A stretch of DNA of 64,000 nt from Candidatus Chlorohelix allophototropha (GCF_030389965.1 NZ_CP128399.1:2160934-2224933); one strand, 5' to 3'; counted from the first letter of the stretch, positions 44,502 to 54,901 are shown. Numbers and translations are program-made. Notes: generated by a model not told the origin, from the letters alone.

Positions 44502-46460
44502 TTGAAAGATTTCCCGCATACCAACTTGGGCAAACCATTACAGAAGTATTTAAAATGGCAGTACGTTATAATATTTGCGTTTTTACTGACATTTTCTGTT
44601 TTTGTCTTGCTTTTTAGAGCAACCTACCTCCAAAATCCTCGTTTGGTTATTGATTTTAATAACGTTGACCAATCAGCCGAGCAATTAATTGCACTAAGTG
44701 GCGATAGTTTCTTTTCAGTTGAGAAAAATCCTAACCTTGGCAATTTTCACTGGACAAAACCTGAGTTCAGCCTGAATTATCAATATCTTGCTAGTGGCGA
44801 TTACTTATTAAGCTTATGGCTAGTGCCACCAGAACGAGCTAAGCCGGAACCTTTGACAATCAAAGTAAACAATCAGCCCTTAACGACTCTAACTCCAGAA
44901 GTAGCAGGCAAATATGAAGTAATCATCCCGGCAGCTAATATCAAGGATAATAGCCTCAACATTCAATTTCAGATAACGCCTCTGGTAGTTAAAGGAGACC
45001 AGCGAGATCAACTAGGACTTGTTCTGACCCGTTTTGAACTGGAAAGGCTCTCTAGTAATTTCAACCTTCCGCCTAGAACCTTATTAATTTCGATAGGGTT
45101 TCTAGAACTTTTCTGGTTTCTGGTAATTATCGGCTTTTACCCACAGCTTTGGCGTTGGCAATTCTGGCTGGCAAATCTAATTGCCTTTATTCTTAGCGTG
45201 TTGCTATTACTTTTCCAGTTCAACACACAGCCTTTAAGCCTGCAAGTAAATCTGAACAATATACCGGATGACTTTGGTCGATTACTAATAATTGAATATT
45301 CTTTGCTGCTTTGCGTTTGGCTTGCCAATATGCTTTTGAAGTGGCTTGGGCGTAGAAAAGAGCAAAGAGTAACAATCGAAAACCAGAGCATAATTTCGTC
45401 CCTGTCAGGTTTGCGCTATATAGCGGCGTTGCTGGTGTTTTTCTATCACCTTCCGGTGAATAATGACATTGCACCTGAGCTTTACCATATCGTACGCAGT
45501 GGCTATATAGGGGTAAGCCTCTTTTATGTTCTCAGCGGTTTTATATTGTGCTACAACTACTTTCCTACGCTTGGGAAACGGCTGAAGGGGAATCTTTGGA
45601 ATTTCTGGCTGGCGCGATTTGCCAGAGTTTATCCAATGTATTTACTTACTCTTTTATTAAGCCAGTTATTAAAAAACAGCTTGCAACAAGTTGACCCATG
45701 GGTATCACTAGCTCATCTGCTGGCGCTACAATCATATATTCCCGATAGTGCGCTGGTGCTTTATGTTTATAATGGTCCTTCTTGGAGTGTTAGTGTAGAG
45801 CTTTTCTTCTATGCTTTGTTCCCACTTTTATTATATCTAACAGTAAAATATTTACGCACAGCCGCACAGCTTATTCTTTTCGCTGCACTCATCTGGGTCA
45901 CCCAAATAGTTTGGATAACTCTTTCGGCAGATTGGAGCAGTAATTTCAAGGATTTTATTTTCTATCGCTTTGGTCCGGGTAGGCTTTGTGAATTTCTAAT
46001 CGGAATACTTATTGGTCGTCTTTTCTTACTATGCCGTGATAAGCCGATAGGAAAGTGGGAACAACGCCTAGTTTCAGTGGTGGTTTTTGCCGGAGTTATC
46101 GGCACAATTTATATAATGTCACTGGAAAAGACCGTATTAACCGCCTATCGCTATGGGATAATTTACGCCCCGGCATTTGCGATATTGATTTTCTGGCTGG
46201 CGAGATATAAAACACGTACTCGAAGCTTCCTTTCCGCACCTTCCCTAGTTTTGCTTGGAGAAGCAAGCTATAGCTTTTATTTATTGCAGGATTTAGTAAT
46301 TCGCGCGCTTACCAATGACTACCGCAACTCGGCAGAAGGCATCTGGAACTATCTGCTCTTGGGAGGTTTAATTATTGCCAACAGTTCTGTCTCAATACTG
46401 GCTTTTCGCTGGTACGAAACGCCTGTGCGAATATGGCTTAGAAACAGATTTAAAAGGTGA
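44502..46460 (+). CDS. Acyltransferase 3 (OafA/YrhL-like) membrane protein
   Basis: A protein of 652 residues, TTG start. One N-terminal helix (VIIFAFLLTFSVFVLLFR) is followed by an extracytoplasmic beta-rich domain (about 45-190) and further helices. The acyltransferase core begins near residue 300: SGLRYIAALLVFFYHLPV with the catalytic His, GYIGVSLFYVLSGFILCYNY, ARFARVYPMYLLTLLLSQLL, and NGPSWSVSVELFFYALFPLL. About ten helices follow. Such enzymes O-acylate cell-surface glycans or lipids. The N-terminal extra domain is unusual for the family. Confidence 0.88.
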   Translation: MKDFPHTNLGKPLQKYLKWQYVIIFAFLLTFSVFVLLFRATYLQNPRLVIDFNNVDQSAEQLIALSGDSFFSVEKNPNLGNFHWTKPEFSLNYQYLASGDYLLSLWLVPPERAKPEPLTIKVNNQPLTTLTPEVAGKYEVIIPAANIKDNSLNIQFQITPLVVKGDQRDQLGLVLTRFELERLSSNFNLPPRTLLISIGFLELFWFLVIIGFYPQLWRWQFWLANLIAFILSVLLLLFQFNTQPLSLQVNLNNIPDDFGRLLIIEYSLLLCVWLANMLLKWLGRRKEQRVTIENQSIISSLSGLRYIAALLVFFYHLPVNNDIAPELYHIVRSGYIGVSLFYVLSGFILCYNYFPTLGKRLKGNLWNFWLARFARVYPMYLLTLLLSQLLKNSLQQVDPWVSLAHLLALQSYIPDSALVLYVYNGPSWSVSVELFFYALFPLLLYLTVKYLRTAAQLILFAALIWVTQIVWITLSADWSSNFKDFIFYRFGPGRLCEFLIGILIGRLFLLCRDKPIGKWEQRLVSVVVFAGVIGTIYIMSLEKTVLTAYRYGIIYAPAFAILIFWLARYKTRTRSFLSAPSLVLLGEASYSFYLLQDLVIRALTNDYRNSAEGIWNYLLLGGLIIANSSVSILAFRWYETPVRIWLRNRFKR

Positions 46461-46683
46461 CAAATTTGAGCAGAAAAATCTCGCTAAACTAAGGGAACTT
46501 TAACCTACACTCAAACGTCTAATTATTGTGAATAAATAGACAGATATCTCTTGAATCTTACTATTTTCTACTAAGAATGACCTCTTTTCCCACACAAAGA
46601 CGTGTTTCAAATCGGTTAAACAAATAAAAATTAGGGGGATGCGCTGTCCCGGCTATCTAATCCCAATTTAGGGGGTATTTTCT

Positions 46684-49260
46684 TTGCATGACGTAATTAT
46701 CTGGTACAGCATTATTTCTTTAATAGGGTTTCTAACTTTTCCTATTGTATTCAGACTCTTTCCTCTTTTGCCGGATCGTGGTTATGCCTTTTCTCGACCA
46801 CTAGGATTGCTTTTAGCCGGATTATTGGCGTGGTGGACGGGTTGTCTAGGTTTGATTCCATTTCTGCCGGGTTGGGTTTGGAGTGCAGTCGGTTTATTAG
46901 CCGCTATAAGCGGGGTAATACTGGCGCGTTCCCAAGTGCGTAGGGAAATAGTTAGTTGGCTTAAGCAAAGCTATAATCTTAAATATATAGCTCTAACCGA
47001 ACTGGTTTCTGTAATTACTTTCGCTTTTATGCTAAACTTGCGCTCTTTCTTCCCCCAATTGAACCAATCAGAGAAGTTTTTCAATCTGGCTTTTATTAAC
47101 GCCATTGCCACTTCTCCAGTTTTACCACCACCTGACCCATGGTTTGCCGGGCAAACTATGAACTATTATTACGGGGGTCATTATCTTGTAGGTTTCCTTT
47201 GTAAATTAACCGGAACCGGGGCAGCCACCGCCTACAATATAGCCATGGGCGTGGTTTACAGTTTTCTAGCGGTAGCCATTTTTGGATTGGTAGCTAATAT
47301 GGTTGGGTTGGCGCGGAAAAAGGGCAAGGTTGCGCCGCTATCTGGATTGCTAGGAGTATTGTTCCTAACGGTTCTGGGAAACTTATATCCCCTCCGGCAA
47401 GTGCTAACCAGCGGGCTATTACCACTGGGTAACCCAAACTTCCCCCTAAAAGTGGATTGGCCCGCTAGCGCTCGAATGATCTATGACCCAATGCCGGGCG
47501 GTAGAATGCTGGATATTCTAACCGAATACCCGATTTATAGTTATCTTAACGGTGATTTGCACGGTCATCTGCTGGGCGCACCATATGTAATACTTGTGTT
47601 GGGCTTGATATTGCAACTTTTTGCCGCTCCCGGAAAATGGGTTGTATCAAAGTTATCGTGGCGCACTGTTCCTCGATATTTGGGATTCGGGATGCTGCTA
47701 GGATCGCTTTATTTTATCAATCTAGCCGATTTCCCAACCTATCTTGGGCTGACGTTAGTAGCAATAGTTGTGCTGGAGTTGCAAGCGAGGGATAAATGGT
47801 GGCACGCTCTTGGGCGTATCGGCGTACAAACTGCCGCGCTACTTTCTACCATCTATTTGATCTATATTTTTCAGTTTACTACCTTTAGCGGCATGCTCCG
47901 CGCGGAACCTATGACAGATGTGGCTAATATCCCGGTGGTCAATTTCTTGAGTCGTTATTTGGGATGGGTTTATTGGCACGGTACAAACTTGAGTGAATTT
48001 GTAGAGATGTTCGGTCTTTTCCTATTACCAATTGCTACTTTCTTGACAATTAAATATGTACGGTTGGTACACCAAGAAAAAACTCCAGCTTATAGGCTGA
48101 TATTGGAACTAATTACCGCCCTTACTTTTTTCATAGCAGGTTGGATGGTTAATTTCGAGTTACTTGGACCGGGATTGATTTTAGTGTATGTATCAGTGCG
48201 TATATTCCGTTTAGAGTGGAAACATCAGGAGAAAGATAACAAAGCACTAGCGGCAACCATGGATCTTTTGGTGTTACTATTACTTTTTTCTGCCGGATTT
48301 ATAACACTTTTTTGCGAAGTTTTATACGTTAGAGATATTTATTATAATCGTTTTAATACCGTCTTCAAGTATTGGTATCAGTTGTGGGTGCTTTATGGAT
48401 TAGCCGGAGCATACAGCACTTGGTGGGTGTTAAGTTGGGTCAAGGTTAACTCGCGTATACCCACTATAAGTTTCCGCCCTGTTAGAGCTAAGTCACAACC
48501 TACCGGACTTAACTGGCTTGCCTTTAACCCCACAAACCGACTACAACAGGTGGTATCCGAAAACCCATTGTTAGACGAAAAAACCAGCCTATTTTCCAGT
48601 TTCAGCAATAGAGATACCGCTGTCCCGGCTGTTAGACAAAAGCTGAAAACCCTTAGCCTGACTTCAAAGAATCACTGGATATTTGGCTGGATTAGCTTGC
48701 TAATTTTATTAGCAATCGCAGCCTCAGCCGTTCCAATTCTGGCTTACTGGCAAACCACTAACGGCTATACAAACCGGATAGGAATGGATGGGGAAATCTG
48801 GTACTCCAATCAATTCCCGGCAGAATATAAAGCGATGGTTTGGTTACGCGATTATACCGCCAACCAAAGTGAGCGGCGCGGAGTAGTGCTGGAAGCCAAT
48901 GGTATGAATTATAGTTGGGCAAACCGAATCAGTACTTATACCGGCTTACCCACAATTGTAGGTTGGCCCTTCCACGAGTTACAGTGGCGAGGTAACCTAA
49001 ATGAGAAAGTTATCTGGGATAACTGGCTGGATATGAACCGGATTTATGAAACTACTGATGTTAACTATGCAATCGAATTGCTAAAACAACATAATGTGAG
49101 ATACGTTTTTGTGGGACAAATTGAAAACGGGAGTGGTTCTTTCTATCCTGATGGGCATGATCCTAAAAGTTACTCTGCACAAGCGTTGGACAAGTTCGGC
49201 TCATTTATGAAAACCATTTATGCCGACCCTGCTAATAATGTATTTATCTATGCCTTTTAA
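46684..49260 (+). CDS. DUF2298 / Chlor_Arch_YYY family multi-pass membrane protein
   Basis: A protein of 858 residues, TTG start with AGGGGG about 8 bases upstream. It has about 14 membrane helices and the block GQTMNYYYGGHYLVGFLCKL, whose YYY names the family, plus YSYLNGDLHGHLLGAPYVIL and RDIYYNRFNTVFKYWYQLWV. The C-terminal domain (from residue about 690) has WLRDYTANQSERRGVVLEAN and is outside the membrane, resembling the C-terminus of GT-C glycosyltransferases. The family is found mainly in Chloroflexota and archaea and is presumed to be a lipid-linked-sugar glycosyltransferase. The substrate is unknown. Confidence 0.88.
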   Translation: MHDVIIWYSIISLIGFLTFPIVFRLFPLLPDRGYAFSRPLGLLLAGLLAWWTGCLGLIPFLPGWVWSAVGLLAAISGVILARSQVRREIVSWLKQSYNLKYIALTELVSVITFAFMLNLRSFFPQLNQSEKFFNLAFINAIATSPVLPPPDPWFAGQTMNYYYGGHYLVGFLCKLTGTGAATAYNIAMGVVYSFLAVAIFGLVANMVGLARKKGKVAPLSGLLGVLFLTVLGNLYPLRQVLTSGLLPLGNPNFPLKVDWPASARMIYDPMPGGRMLDILTEYPIYSYLNGDLHGHLLGAPYVILVLGLILQLFAAPGKWVVSKLSWRTVPRYLGFGMLLGSLYFINLADFPTYLGLTLVAIVVLELQARDKWWHALGRIGVQTAALLSTIYLIYIFQFTTFSGMLRAEPMTDVANIPVVNFLSRYLGWVYWHGTNLSEFVEMFGLFLLPIATFLTIKYVRLVHQEKTPAYRLILELITALTFFIAGWMVNFELLGPGLILVYVSVRIFRLEWKHQEKDNKALAATMDLLVLLLLFSAGFITLFCEVLYVRDIYYNRFNTVFKYWYQLWVLYGLAGAYSTWWVLSWVKVNSRIPTISFRPVRAKSQPTGLNWLAFNPTNRLQQVVSENPLLDEKTSLFSSFSNRDTAVPAVRQKLKTLSLTSKNHWIFGWISLLILLAIAASAVPILAYWQTTNGYTNRIGMDGEIWYSNQFPAEYKAMVWLRDYTANQSERRGVVLEANGMNYSWANRISTYTGLPTIVGWPFHELQWRGNLNEKVIWDNWLDMNRIYETTDVNYAIELLKQHNVRYVFVGQIENGSGSFYPDGHDPKSYSAQALDKFGSFMKTIYADPANNVFIYAF

Positions 49261-49306
49261 GAGTACTGTTTAGATACTTGGGCCACGGGTGGCGCAAAAG
49301 TAAGAG

Positions 49307-50464
49307 CTATTGGGCTATCGGCAAGGTGAAACTGAAGGTAGCACCCTTGCCTGCTCCGGCAGACTCCGCCTGAATTGTACCGCCCATTTCTTCTACCAAC
49401 GCTTTTGCAATGGTCAGACCGATACCAGAACCGCCCAACGCCCGACTCCGGGATTTATCCACTCGATAGAACCGCTCGAACAGGTGTGGCAGATTTTCGG
49501 GAGCAATGCCCACTCCATTATCCGTTACTCGGTATTCCACTTCATTTCCTTTGTGGCTTAGCGTAAGTTGTACCTTGCCGGGGGCAGGGGTGTAGCGCAA
49601 GGAGTTGGTCAGCAGATTGGTCAGCACTTGCACCGTCCGGTCGTGATCGGCTTTGATTGTGGGCAGCTTTTGAGATAGTTCGGTGGAAAACTCCAGCCCT
49701 TTCTCGGCATATTGGTGGGAGAGTCGCTCAATCGCTACCTGTGCAATTTCAAGCGGGTTTACCGAGGCTATATTGAGCGGTACTTGCCGAGCTTCCGCCC
49801 GCGATAGTTCCTGCAAATCGTCCACCAACCGCCGCAATCGTCCGGCTTCATCGTGGAGTTTCGCCCAAGTGCGTTCGTTCGATTCAATTACGCCGTCCAG
49901 TAACCCCTCTAAATAACCTTCCAGAGTGGCAACCGGGGTTCTAAGCTCGTGTGCTACATCTCCGATCAGTTCCATGCGGCGATGCTCAGTTTCCTCCAAC
50001 GTTTCCGCCATCTGGTTAAAGTTATATGCCAATTCTCCAAGTTCGTCTTTGCTTTTGGTAACCACTCGTTCGCTGTACTTTCCGGCAGCAATTCGGCGAC
50101 TGGCTTCTGACATTCGGCGTACCGGTCCCGTTATCCTACCCGTAACTACCAAACTGGTAATGACCGCCACCACCACTGCCACTATACCAGCCACCAGCAG
50201 CGCATCATTAATAGCGCCCTGAAAGGCATCCGCCACCGCTGGATCGAGCGCCCCCAACCCACGCTGAGCAGTGCCACGCCCCTGTCCCGGTATAGTGGTT
50301 CCGCCCCGATACTGGCGCATCCGCCCGGTAAATGAGTCGATTGCCACCTGATTTACTGCCACCAGCAAAGTCAGCGTGCCTAGCCCTATTACTATCAGGT
50401 AGGAAAGGAACAATTTGATGGATAATCTTCCAACCACAGGACGTTTGAATGTCGCGGCTTTCAT
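49307..50464 (-). CDS. Sensor histidine kinase (HAMP, HisKA, HATPase)
   Basis: A protein of 385 residues. Membrane helix 1 at about 14-34 (LFLSYLIVIGLGTLTLLV), a short extracytoplasmic loop, helix 2 at about 90-112, then a HAMP domain (GPVRRMSEASRRIAAGKYSE), HisKA with GDVAHELRTPVATLEGYLEG, and HATPase with NLLTNSLRYTP, DNGVGIAPENLPHLFERF and GGSGIGLTIAKALVEEMGG. It is the second gene of a two-gene operon; its ATG overlaps the regulator's stop by four bases (ATGA). Confidence 0.95.
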   Translation of the reverse strand: MKAATFKRPVVGRLSIKLFLSYLIVIGLGTLTLLVAVNQVAIDSFTGRMRQYRGGTTIPGQGRGTAQRGLGALDPAVADAFQGAINDALLVAGIVAVVVAVITSLVVTGRITGPVRRMSEASRRIAAGKYSERVVTKSKDELGELAYNFNQMAETLEETEHRRMELIGDVAHELRTPVATLEGYLEGLLDGVIESNERTWAKLHDEAGRLRRLVDDLQELSRAEARQVPLNIASVNPLEIAQVAIERLSHQYAEKGLEFSTELSQKLPTIKADHDRTVQVLTNLLTNSLRYTPAPGKVQLTLSHKGNEVEYRVTDNGVGIAPENLPHLFERFYRVDKSRSRALGGSGIGLTIAKALVEEMGGTIQAESAGAGKGATFSFTLPIAQ

Positions 50465-51165
50465 TTTATGTCCCTAACTTCAAAACGATAACCCACTCCC
50501 CGCACTGTTTCAATATATTGTAGGCTGTCGGGTTCGGTTTCCAGCTTTTTTCGCAGGTTGGCAATATGCACATCCACCACATGGTCATCATAATATTCAT
50601 CGCCCCACACCCTTTCCAGCAGTTGGACGCGAGTAAAGACCCGACCCGGATGTGCACTGAGAGTTACCAACAGGGCAAACTCGCGAGCAGTAAGTGAGAT
50701 TACTTCTTCTTGTCGCCTAACCTCATGCCTCAATTCATCTATGACCAAATCTCCTAACTTGTGAGGGGGAGTAACTTCAGGCTGTGACAATCCAGCAGCG
50801 CCACTGCGGGGTCGCCTTAACATCGCCTTCACTCTGGCTACCAGTTCGCGCGGGCTGAAGGGTTTGGTAAGGTAGTCGTCTGCTCCTACCGATAGCCCCA
50901 CTATTTTATCTATTTCTTCGGTTTTAGCGGTAAGAATTATGACATAGGCATCAGAGAACTGGCGAAGTTGGCGGCAAACCTCAATTCCATCTAAGCCCGG
51001 TAGCATCAAATCCAGCACCACCAAATCAGGGGGATTAGCACGCGCCAGTTCCAACGCTGCTAGTTCGTCAAAGGCGGTCAATACCTCATAGCCTTCCCGC
51101 AGCAAGTAACTTTGCACCAGTTCCACCAAGTTTGTCTCATCGTCCACCACCAGCACTTTGGTCAT
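50461..51165 (-). CDS. OmpR/PhoB-family response regulator
   Basis: A protein of 234 residues. The receiver has VLVVDDETNLVELV (acidic pair), LVVLDLMLPGLDGIEVC with the phospho-acceptor Asp, and DYLTKPFSPRELVARV with the Lys. The C-terminal winged helix has LTAREFALLVTLSAHPGRVF and VDVHIANLRKKLE. It precedes and overlaps its histidine kinase. Probable target: the neighbouring DUF2202 gene or envelope genes, but no operator is evident. Confidence 0.95.
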   Translation of the reverse strand: MTKVLVVDDETNLVELVQSYLLREGYEVLTAFDELAALELARANPPDLVVLDLMLPGLDGIEVCRQLRQFSDAYVIILTAKTEEIDKIVGLSVGADDYLTKPFSPRELVARVKAMLRRPRSGAAGLSQPEVTPPHKLGDLVIDELRHEVRRQEEVISLTAREFALLVTLSAHPGRVFTRVQLLERVWGDEYYDDHVVDVHIANLRKKLETEPDSLQYIETVRGVGYRFEVRDIK

Positions 51166-51289
51166 TATCTTCTTCTCTCAGCTTTGGTTATTATGATCTA
51201 ACTACGGGTACTTTTATTATAGCTGAACTGAAATGAGAAAAGGCTGGCAACCTGTGGCTACCAGACCTTTCCTTACTATTTAATCCGTT

Positions 51290-51955
51290 CTATTTGTTGT
51301 AAAGTTCCAACTCTTTCAAGTGCATATTCAGCGAGGCGCTTTGCAATTGGGTAAAGACCCTAGTTAACTCCGGTTCGCTGACCTGTTTCAGCAAAGTGTC
51401 GTACAGCGCAGCATCGTCCTTTTCAAGCTGAATGGCGGCGTTAAAGGCTTCACTCAAGGTAGCTGGCGCAGTAACCTTACCCGCCCAACTATCCGCCGGA
51501 ACTGCCAACCCATGGTTGGTGAACTGGCGAGCCAAGACTGTTACATGCTGGTTTTCCGAATTAACAATATTGGAAAAAGGTAGCACCTGACCGAATTTGG
51601 CTAGGATGGCTTGATAGGTAGCGCGAGCAAGGTATTCTTCCTGAATTGCCTGATTTAGCGCATTTACGCTTTGCTCACTTAGTACGGTAGCATAAGCGCC
51701 CGTACCTTGCTGACCCATTCCGTTCCGAGCGCCACCAGCGCCGCGCATCTGTCCCATTCCCTGATTCATTCCCATGCCTGTACCGGGTTGCATTCCATAA
51801 CCGCCCCCGTTTTGCGCTCCCGGCGTGGTAGTACCAGTACCGTTACCCCTGCCGCCCGATCCGTAAGCTTGCGCATCGGACGGAACCACTGCAGCAAATA
51901 GCCCAACTAATAGGGCGACTATCAATCCCAATCCCATAAACCATTTCGCTTTCAT
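51290..51955 (-). CDS. Secreted DUF2202 protein (ferritin-like)
   Basis: A protein of 221 residues. Signal peptide at residues 1-30 (cleavage near DAQA-YG), no lipobox. Residues 31-84 are low-complexity Gly, Met, Gln and Asn (GMQPGTGMGMNQGMGQMRGA), which might bind metal. The DUF2202 four-helix domain follows: LNQAIQEEYLARATYQAILA, IVNSENQHVTVLARQF, EKDDAALYDTLLKQV. The Glu and His placing resembles ferritin-like di-iron sites. It lies 124 bases upstream of the regulator and could belong to its regulon. Confidence 0.8.
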   Translation of the reverse strand: MKAKWFMGLGLIVALLVGLFAAVVPSDAQAYGSGGRGNGTGTTTPGAQNGGGYGMQPGTGMGMNQGMGQMRGAGGARNGMGQQGTGAYATVLSEQSVNALNQAIQEEYLARATYQAILAKFGQVLPFSNIVNSENQHVTVLARQFTNHGLAVPADSWAGKVTAPATLSEAFNAAIQLEKDDAALYDTLLKQVSEPELTRVFTQLQSASLNMHLKELELYNK

Positions 51956-52330
51956 TTTTAATCCTCTTTCTGATTTAACTTGCTTTTTTTATCTCTTTCG
52001 GGGTCATCCCCGTCCTTACAACTGTATTATGGCTGGGAAAGGTCAAGTAAACGGTGGCTTTTAGATCAAGAATTGGTCAAGAAAAGACCAACTCTTTATT
52101 TAAACTTACTTCATAGTTCCCATAATTATTCCTCAGAACGTGTTTTAAATGGAGAAGCTAGGGCTATGACAACACTAATAAAAAAAAGCCTGCCCCAGCA
52201 ATTTGACCGAAGCAAAATGGCAAATCATTTACCGCCACCTTGTCCAATCGGGCGCAAACCAAAAAATGGTCAATCCCTTCAAGGGATTGACCATTTCATC
52301 GTAGCGACCAGCTAATGGAGCAGTAGCTCG
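51956..52330. other. Intergenic region upstream of the DUF2202 gene
   Basis: About 375 bases. It contains the terminator of the glycoside hydrolase gene (see next entry) and the DUF2202 promoter region. No convincing gene. Confidence 0.4.
52264..52296 (-). terminator. Rho-independent terminator of the glycoside hydrolase gene
   Basis: A near-perfect hairpin, AAATGGTCAATCCC with GGGATTGACCATTT around TTGAA, is followed on the minus strand by a run of T. It lies 35 bases after the hydrolase stop codon. Confidence 0.88.
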
Positions 52331-54901
52331 TTATCCGGCTGCCGGGAACAAGCGGTTCATAGGTATAACCTGCTTGTTCTGGCTGGGGCTAGCCCAAGAC
52401 AGTTTTGCTACTGCCCCACCAGTGTTCTCGAAATACTCCATACGGATGTAATATTTTTGTCCGGCGGTAAGCTGGATAGTCCCACTATTCTGAACAGAAG
52501 CGTGATTAGTCCAGTTATCTACCAGCAATTGTCCGTTTACCCACAGCCTCACCCCATCATCAGATTGAGTGTAGAAAGTGTATGTTTCGGAGAATTGCGG
52601 TAGAACCTGACCCGACCAGCGCACGGAAAATGTATCTGCCCCGAGGGAAGGGTCTGGTGAGCTACTACCCCAATTAAAGTTAACGGTTTTGTCAACACGG
52701 GTTAGCTTAAGGTTTGTAAAATCGATATTGTCGAAATACTCCCCTTTAAGACCTGTACCAACCGTCCCACCCACAGTTGGAACTGGAGTAGGCGTACTAG
52801 TCACAGGTGGGGTATTGCCAACCGCAATTGTCCCGACATCGTTAAAGCTGACTTGACCGCTCCAACCCGGTAAAAAGAGACCTACCTTAATTATACACTG
52901 TGCGGCAGCGTGACTTGAAGGTACGTTCCAAGTATCGGTATATGAGAGAGTCTGACCTGCGCTAAAATTTTGTGAGTCCCGGTAATTCTGGAAATCCTTA
53001 GTCCAGTTTACGTTATTGGAAGAGCAATATATTTCGGTATCTACCAACCACTTAGCAGCGCTACTCCCGGCTTTTACATTGGTAGTAATATTCACTGATT
53101 GACCAGGACTAACGGTCGTTTTAGAAGTAGTTACCGAAGTAGAGATACCTTGCCCACCCGTAGTAGGTGTAGCAGTTGCGGTTGGGATAGGTGTGTTAGT
53201 GATAGGAGTAGACGTAGCAGTTGCTACAGGCGCAGTGGCTGTAGGAGTTGCTGTAGCACTGGCAGTAGCGGTTGGTATTGCTGTAGCAGTTGCTGTAGGT
53301 GTAGGCGTTGAAATTACATTACCGCTCGTCAGAATAATAGCAGTAGTGGAATACGCCGGGAAAGTATAGTTCAGCGAAGAACCTGATACCGCCAGAGCCA
53401 CCGGCTTAATACTGCTCATACTAGTGGCTACATTCATCATATTAACAGAAGTGCCATTGATTGTAGCCGGTGCGGTTAGGCTGGCTACGCTAATATCTGT
53501 CGGGTTGGCGCTTTTCATCTGGTACAAGCTACCGGAACCAGCGTTAAACCCAGTAGTATTTAGTGTAGTAGGTAGGTCATTTGCTGAAATATTGGTGACC
53601 ATCAGCTTTAGCTTAGTAGTATCAGTAGAATCTCGCGAAGCCCATACAGATAAACGGGCATTGTCGTTGCTACTGGATTCCACCATCTGATCACCGAAAT
53701 AATTGGCATACATCAAATAGGCATAGTAAGCAGGACGCGCATAAAGTTGGGTGGGATTAAGGCTATCATTCGGATAAATCATACCGTAACTCTGCGTGCC
53801 GTAACCTTCCCAACGAGTGGCAAAATTGGTGCCATTGTAAGCCATACGTCCCAATACATCCGTAGTCCACAGCGCGTTCAAGAAATTCCCGTTCATAGGA
53901 TTATCAAAATTGCATGCGTCGAAGTTAAGCTCGGTAACCCCCTGTGGAATCGAGTCATGGGTAATCTCATTGATAACCCGTGGTGGCATCAAATCGGCTT
54001 CTATTCGGGAATAATTATTACGCCATACATTGGTAGCCAATCCACTATATTGATAAAGTTGTAAATCCGTAGCGCTACTGCTGTTACAAGCCTGATACCA
54101 ATGATACGATAAAGCCTTAATCTTATTACCTTTTGGAGAAACCATTGTATAAGGCTTGGTGAGATATTGAGAAAGCGTGGTAATAGTATCATTGTAACCC
54201 AACCGTGTTGCTTCGTAGGGGGAAGCCGCAGCCGAAGCAGTAATGCTAATAGTTGGGTCAACACTCATCATTGCGTCGGTATATTGACCAAGCCGAGTGA
54301 CATATTCGTCCGGGCTGGGAGTAGAATTTGCTAAATCCAACTCATTACCAATTTCCCAGTATTTGAATTTGTAATTATGCTCGACATTGGCGTATTTAAC
54401 CATATCAGCCCACATAGTGGGGTTATTGGTAGAAACGTTTACTTCAATCAATACGTCCGCCCCGGTTGCCTGCGCCAATTTAGCTAGGCTGTCAATTTCA
54501 CGGGGATTAAATTGGAACCAGTAAGGTCCGCTTGAAGCATTGGGCCAACCGGTATAGGGAGTCCGTTCGGCGCTACGATCCCAACCAAGAGTATTAGTCC
54601 AGTTACCACCACCATATCGGATAAGACCGACTTTAGCAGCCTTTAAAGCCTGAGCCAATCCTGTAACATCGCCCGGATAGGGTTTGCCCCAAGCATGTTC
54701 CCAATTGACCATATTTATCCCTAGCATCTTGCTGGAAAAGTCATGCTTTACTACTGAATTATTCACAGTTAGAACGTTGGAAGCAGGAGTTGCTGCTTGT
54801 GTCTCAGTAGTATTACTACTAAAAACATAGGCTATGAGTCCTATCATGATGCTACTTAGCATAAGGAACAAGCCAAAGACGACAAATCGTTTGTTTCTCA
54901 T
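52331..54901 (-). CDS. Large secreted glycoside hydrolase with PA14 domain
   Basis: A protein of 856 residues. Signal peptide or anchor at 1-36. The (beta/alpha)8-like catalytic region (about 45-400) has VGLIRYGGGNWTNTLGWDR and FKYWEIGNELDL, in which Glu187 is the likely acid/base of a clan-A enzyme; it recalls GH44/GH51. A beta-sandwich follows to about 510. A Thr/Pro/Ala linker (about 515-570) leads to a middle domain with two Cys, then a C-terminal PA14 domain (LKGEYFDNIDFTNLKLTRVD, FYTQSDDGVRLWVNGQLLVD) that probably binds sugar. The substrate is likely plant or microbial polysaccharide. A strong terminator follows. Confidence 0.82.
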   Translation of the reverse strand: MRNKRFVVFGLFLMLSSIMIGLIAYVFSSNTTETQAATPASNVLTVNNSVVKHDFSSKMLGINMVNWEHAWGKPYPGDVTGLAQALKAAKVGLIRYGGGNWTNTLGWDRSAERTPYTGWPNASSGPYWFQFNPREIDSLAKLAQATGADVLIEVNVSTNNPTMWADMVKYANVEHNYKFKYWEIGNELDLANSTPSPDEYVTRLGQYTDAMMSVDPTISITASAAASPYEATRLGYNDTITTLSQYLTKPYTMVSPKGNKIKALSYHWYQACNSSSATDLQLYQYSGLATNVWRNNYSRIEADLMPPRVINEITHDSIPQGVTELNFDACNFDNPMNGNFLNALWTTDVLGRMAYNGTNFATRWEGYGTQSYGMIYPNDSLNPTQLYARPAYYAYLMYANYFGDQMVESSSNDNARLSVWASRDSTDTTKLKLMVTNISANDLPTTLNTTGFNAGSGSLYQMKSANPTDISVASLTAPATINGTSVNMMNVATSMSSIKPVALAVSGSSLNYTFPAYSTTAIILTSGNVISTPTPTATATAIPTATASATATPTATAPVATATSTPITNTPIPTATATPTTGGQGISTSVTTSKTTVSPGQSVNITTNVKAGSSAAKWLVDTEIYCSSNNVNWTKDFQNYRDSQNFSAGQTLSYTDTWNVPSSHAAAQCIIKVGLFLPGWSGQVSFNDVGTIAVGNTPPVTSTPTPVPTVGGTVGTGLKGEYFDNIDFTNLKLTRVDKTVNFNWGSSSPDPSLGADTFSVRWSGQVLPQFSETYTFYTQSDDGVRLWVNGQLLVDNWTNHASVQNSGTIQLTAGQKYYIRMEYFENTGGAVAKLSWASPSQNKQVIPMNRLFPAAG

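Noticed and set aside
51980-52315. A 111-residue open frame on the plus strand
   Set aside because: No family resemblance, no ribosome site, and it covers the glycoside hydrolase terminator.
53099-53311. Small Arg/Ser-rich plus-strand frame
   Set aside because: Antisense shadow of the Thr/Pro/Ala linker of the glycoside hydrolase.
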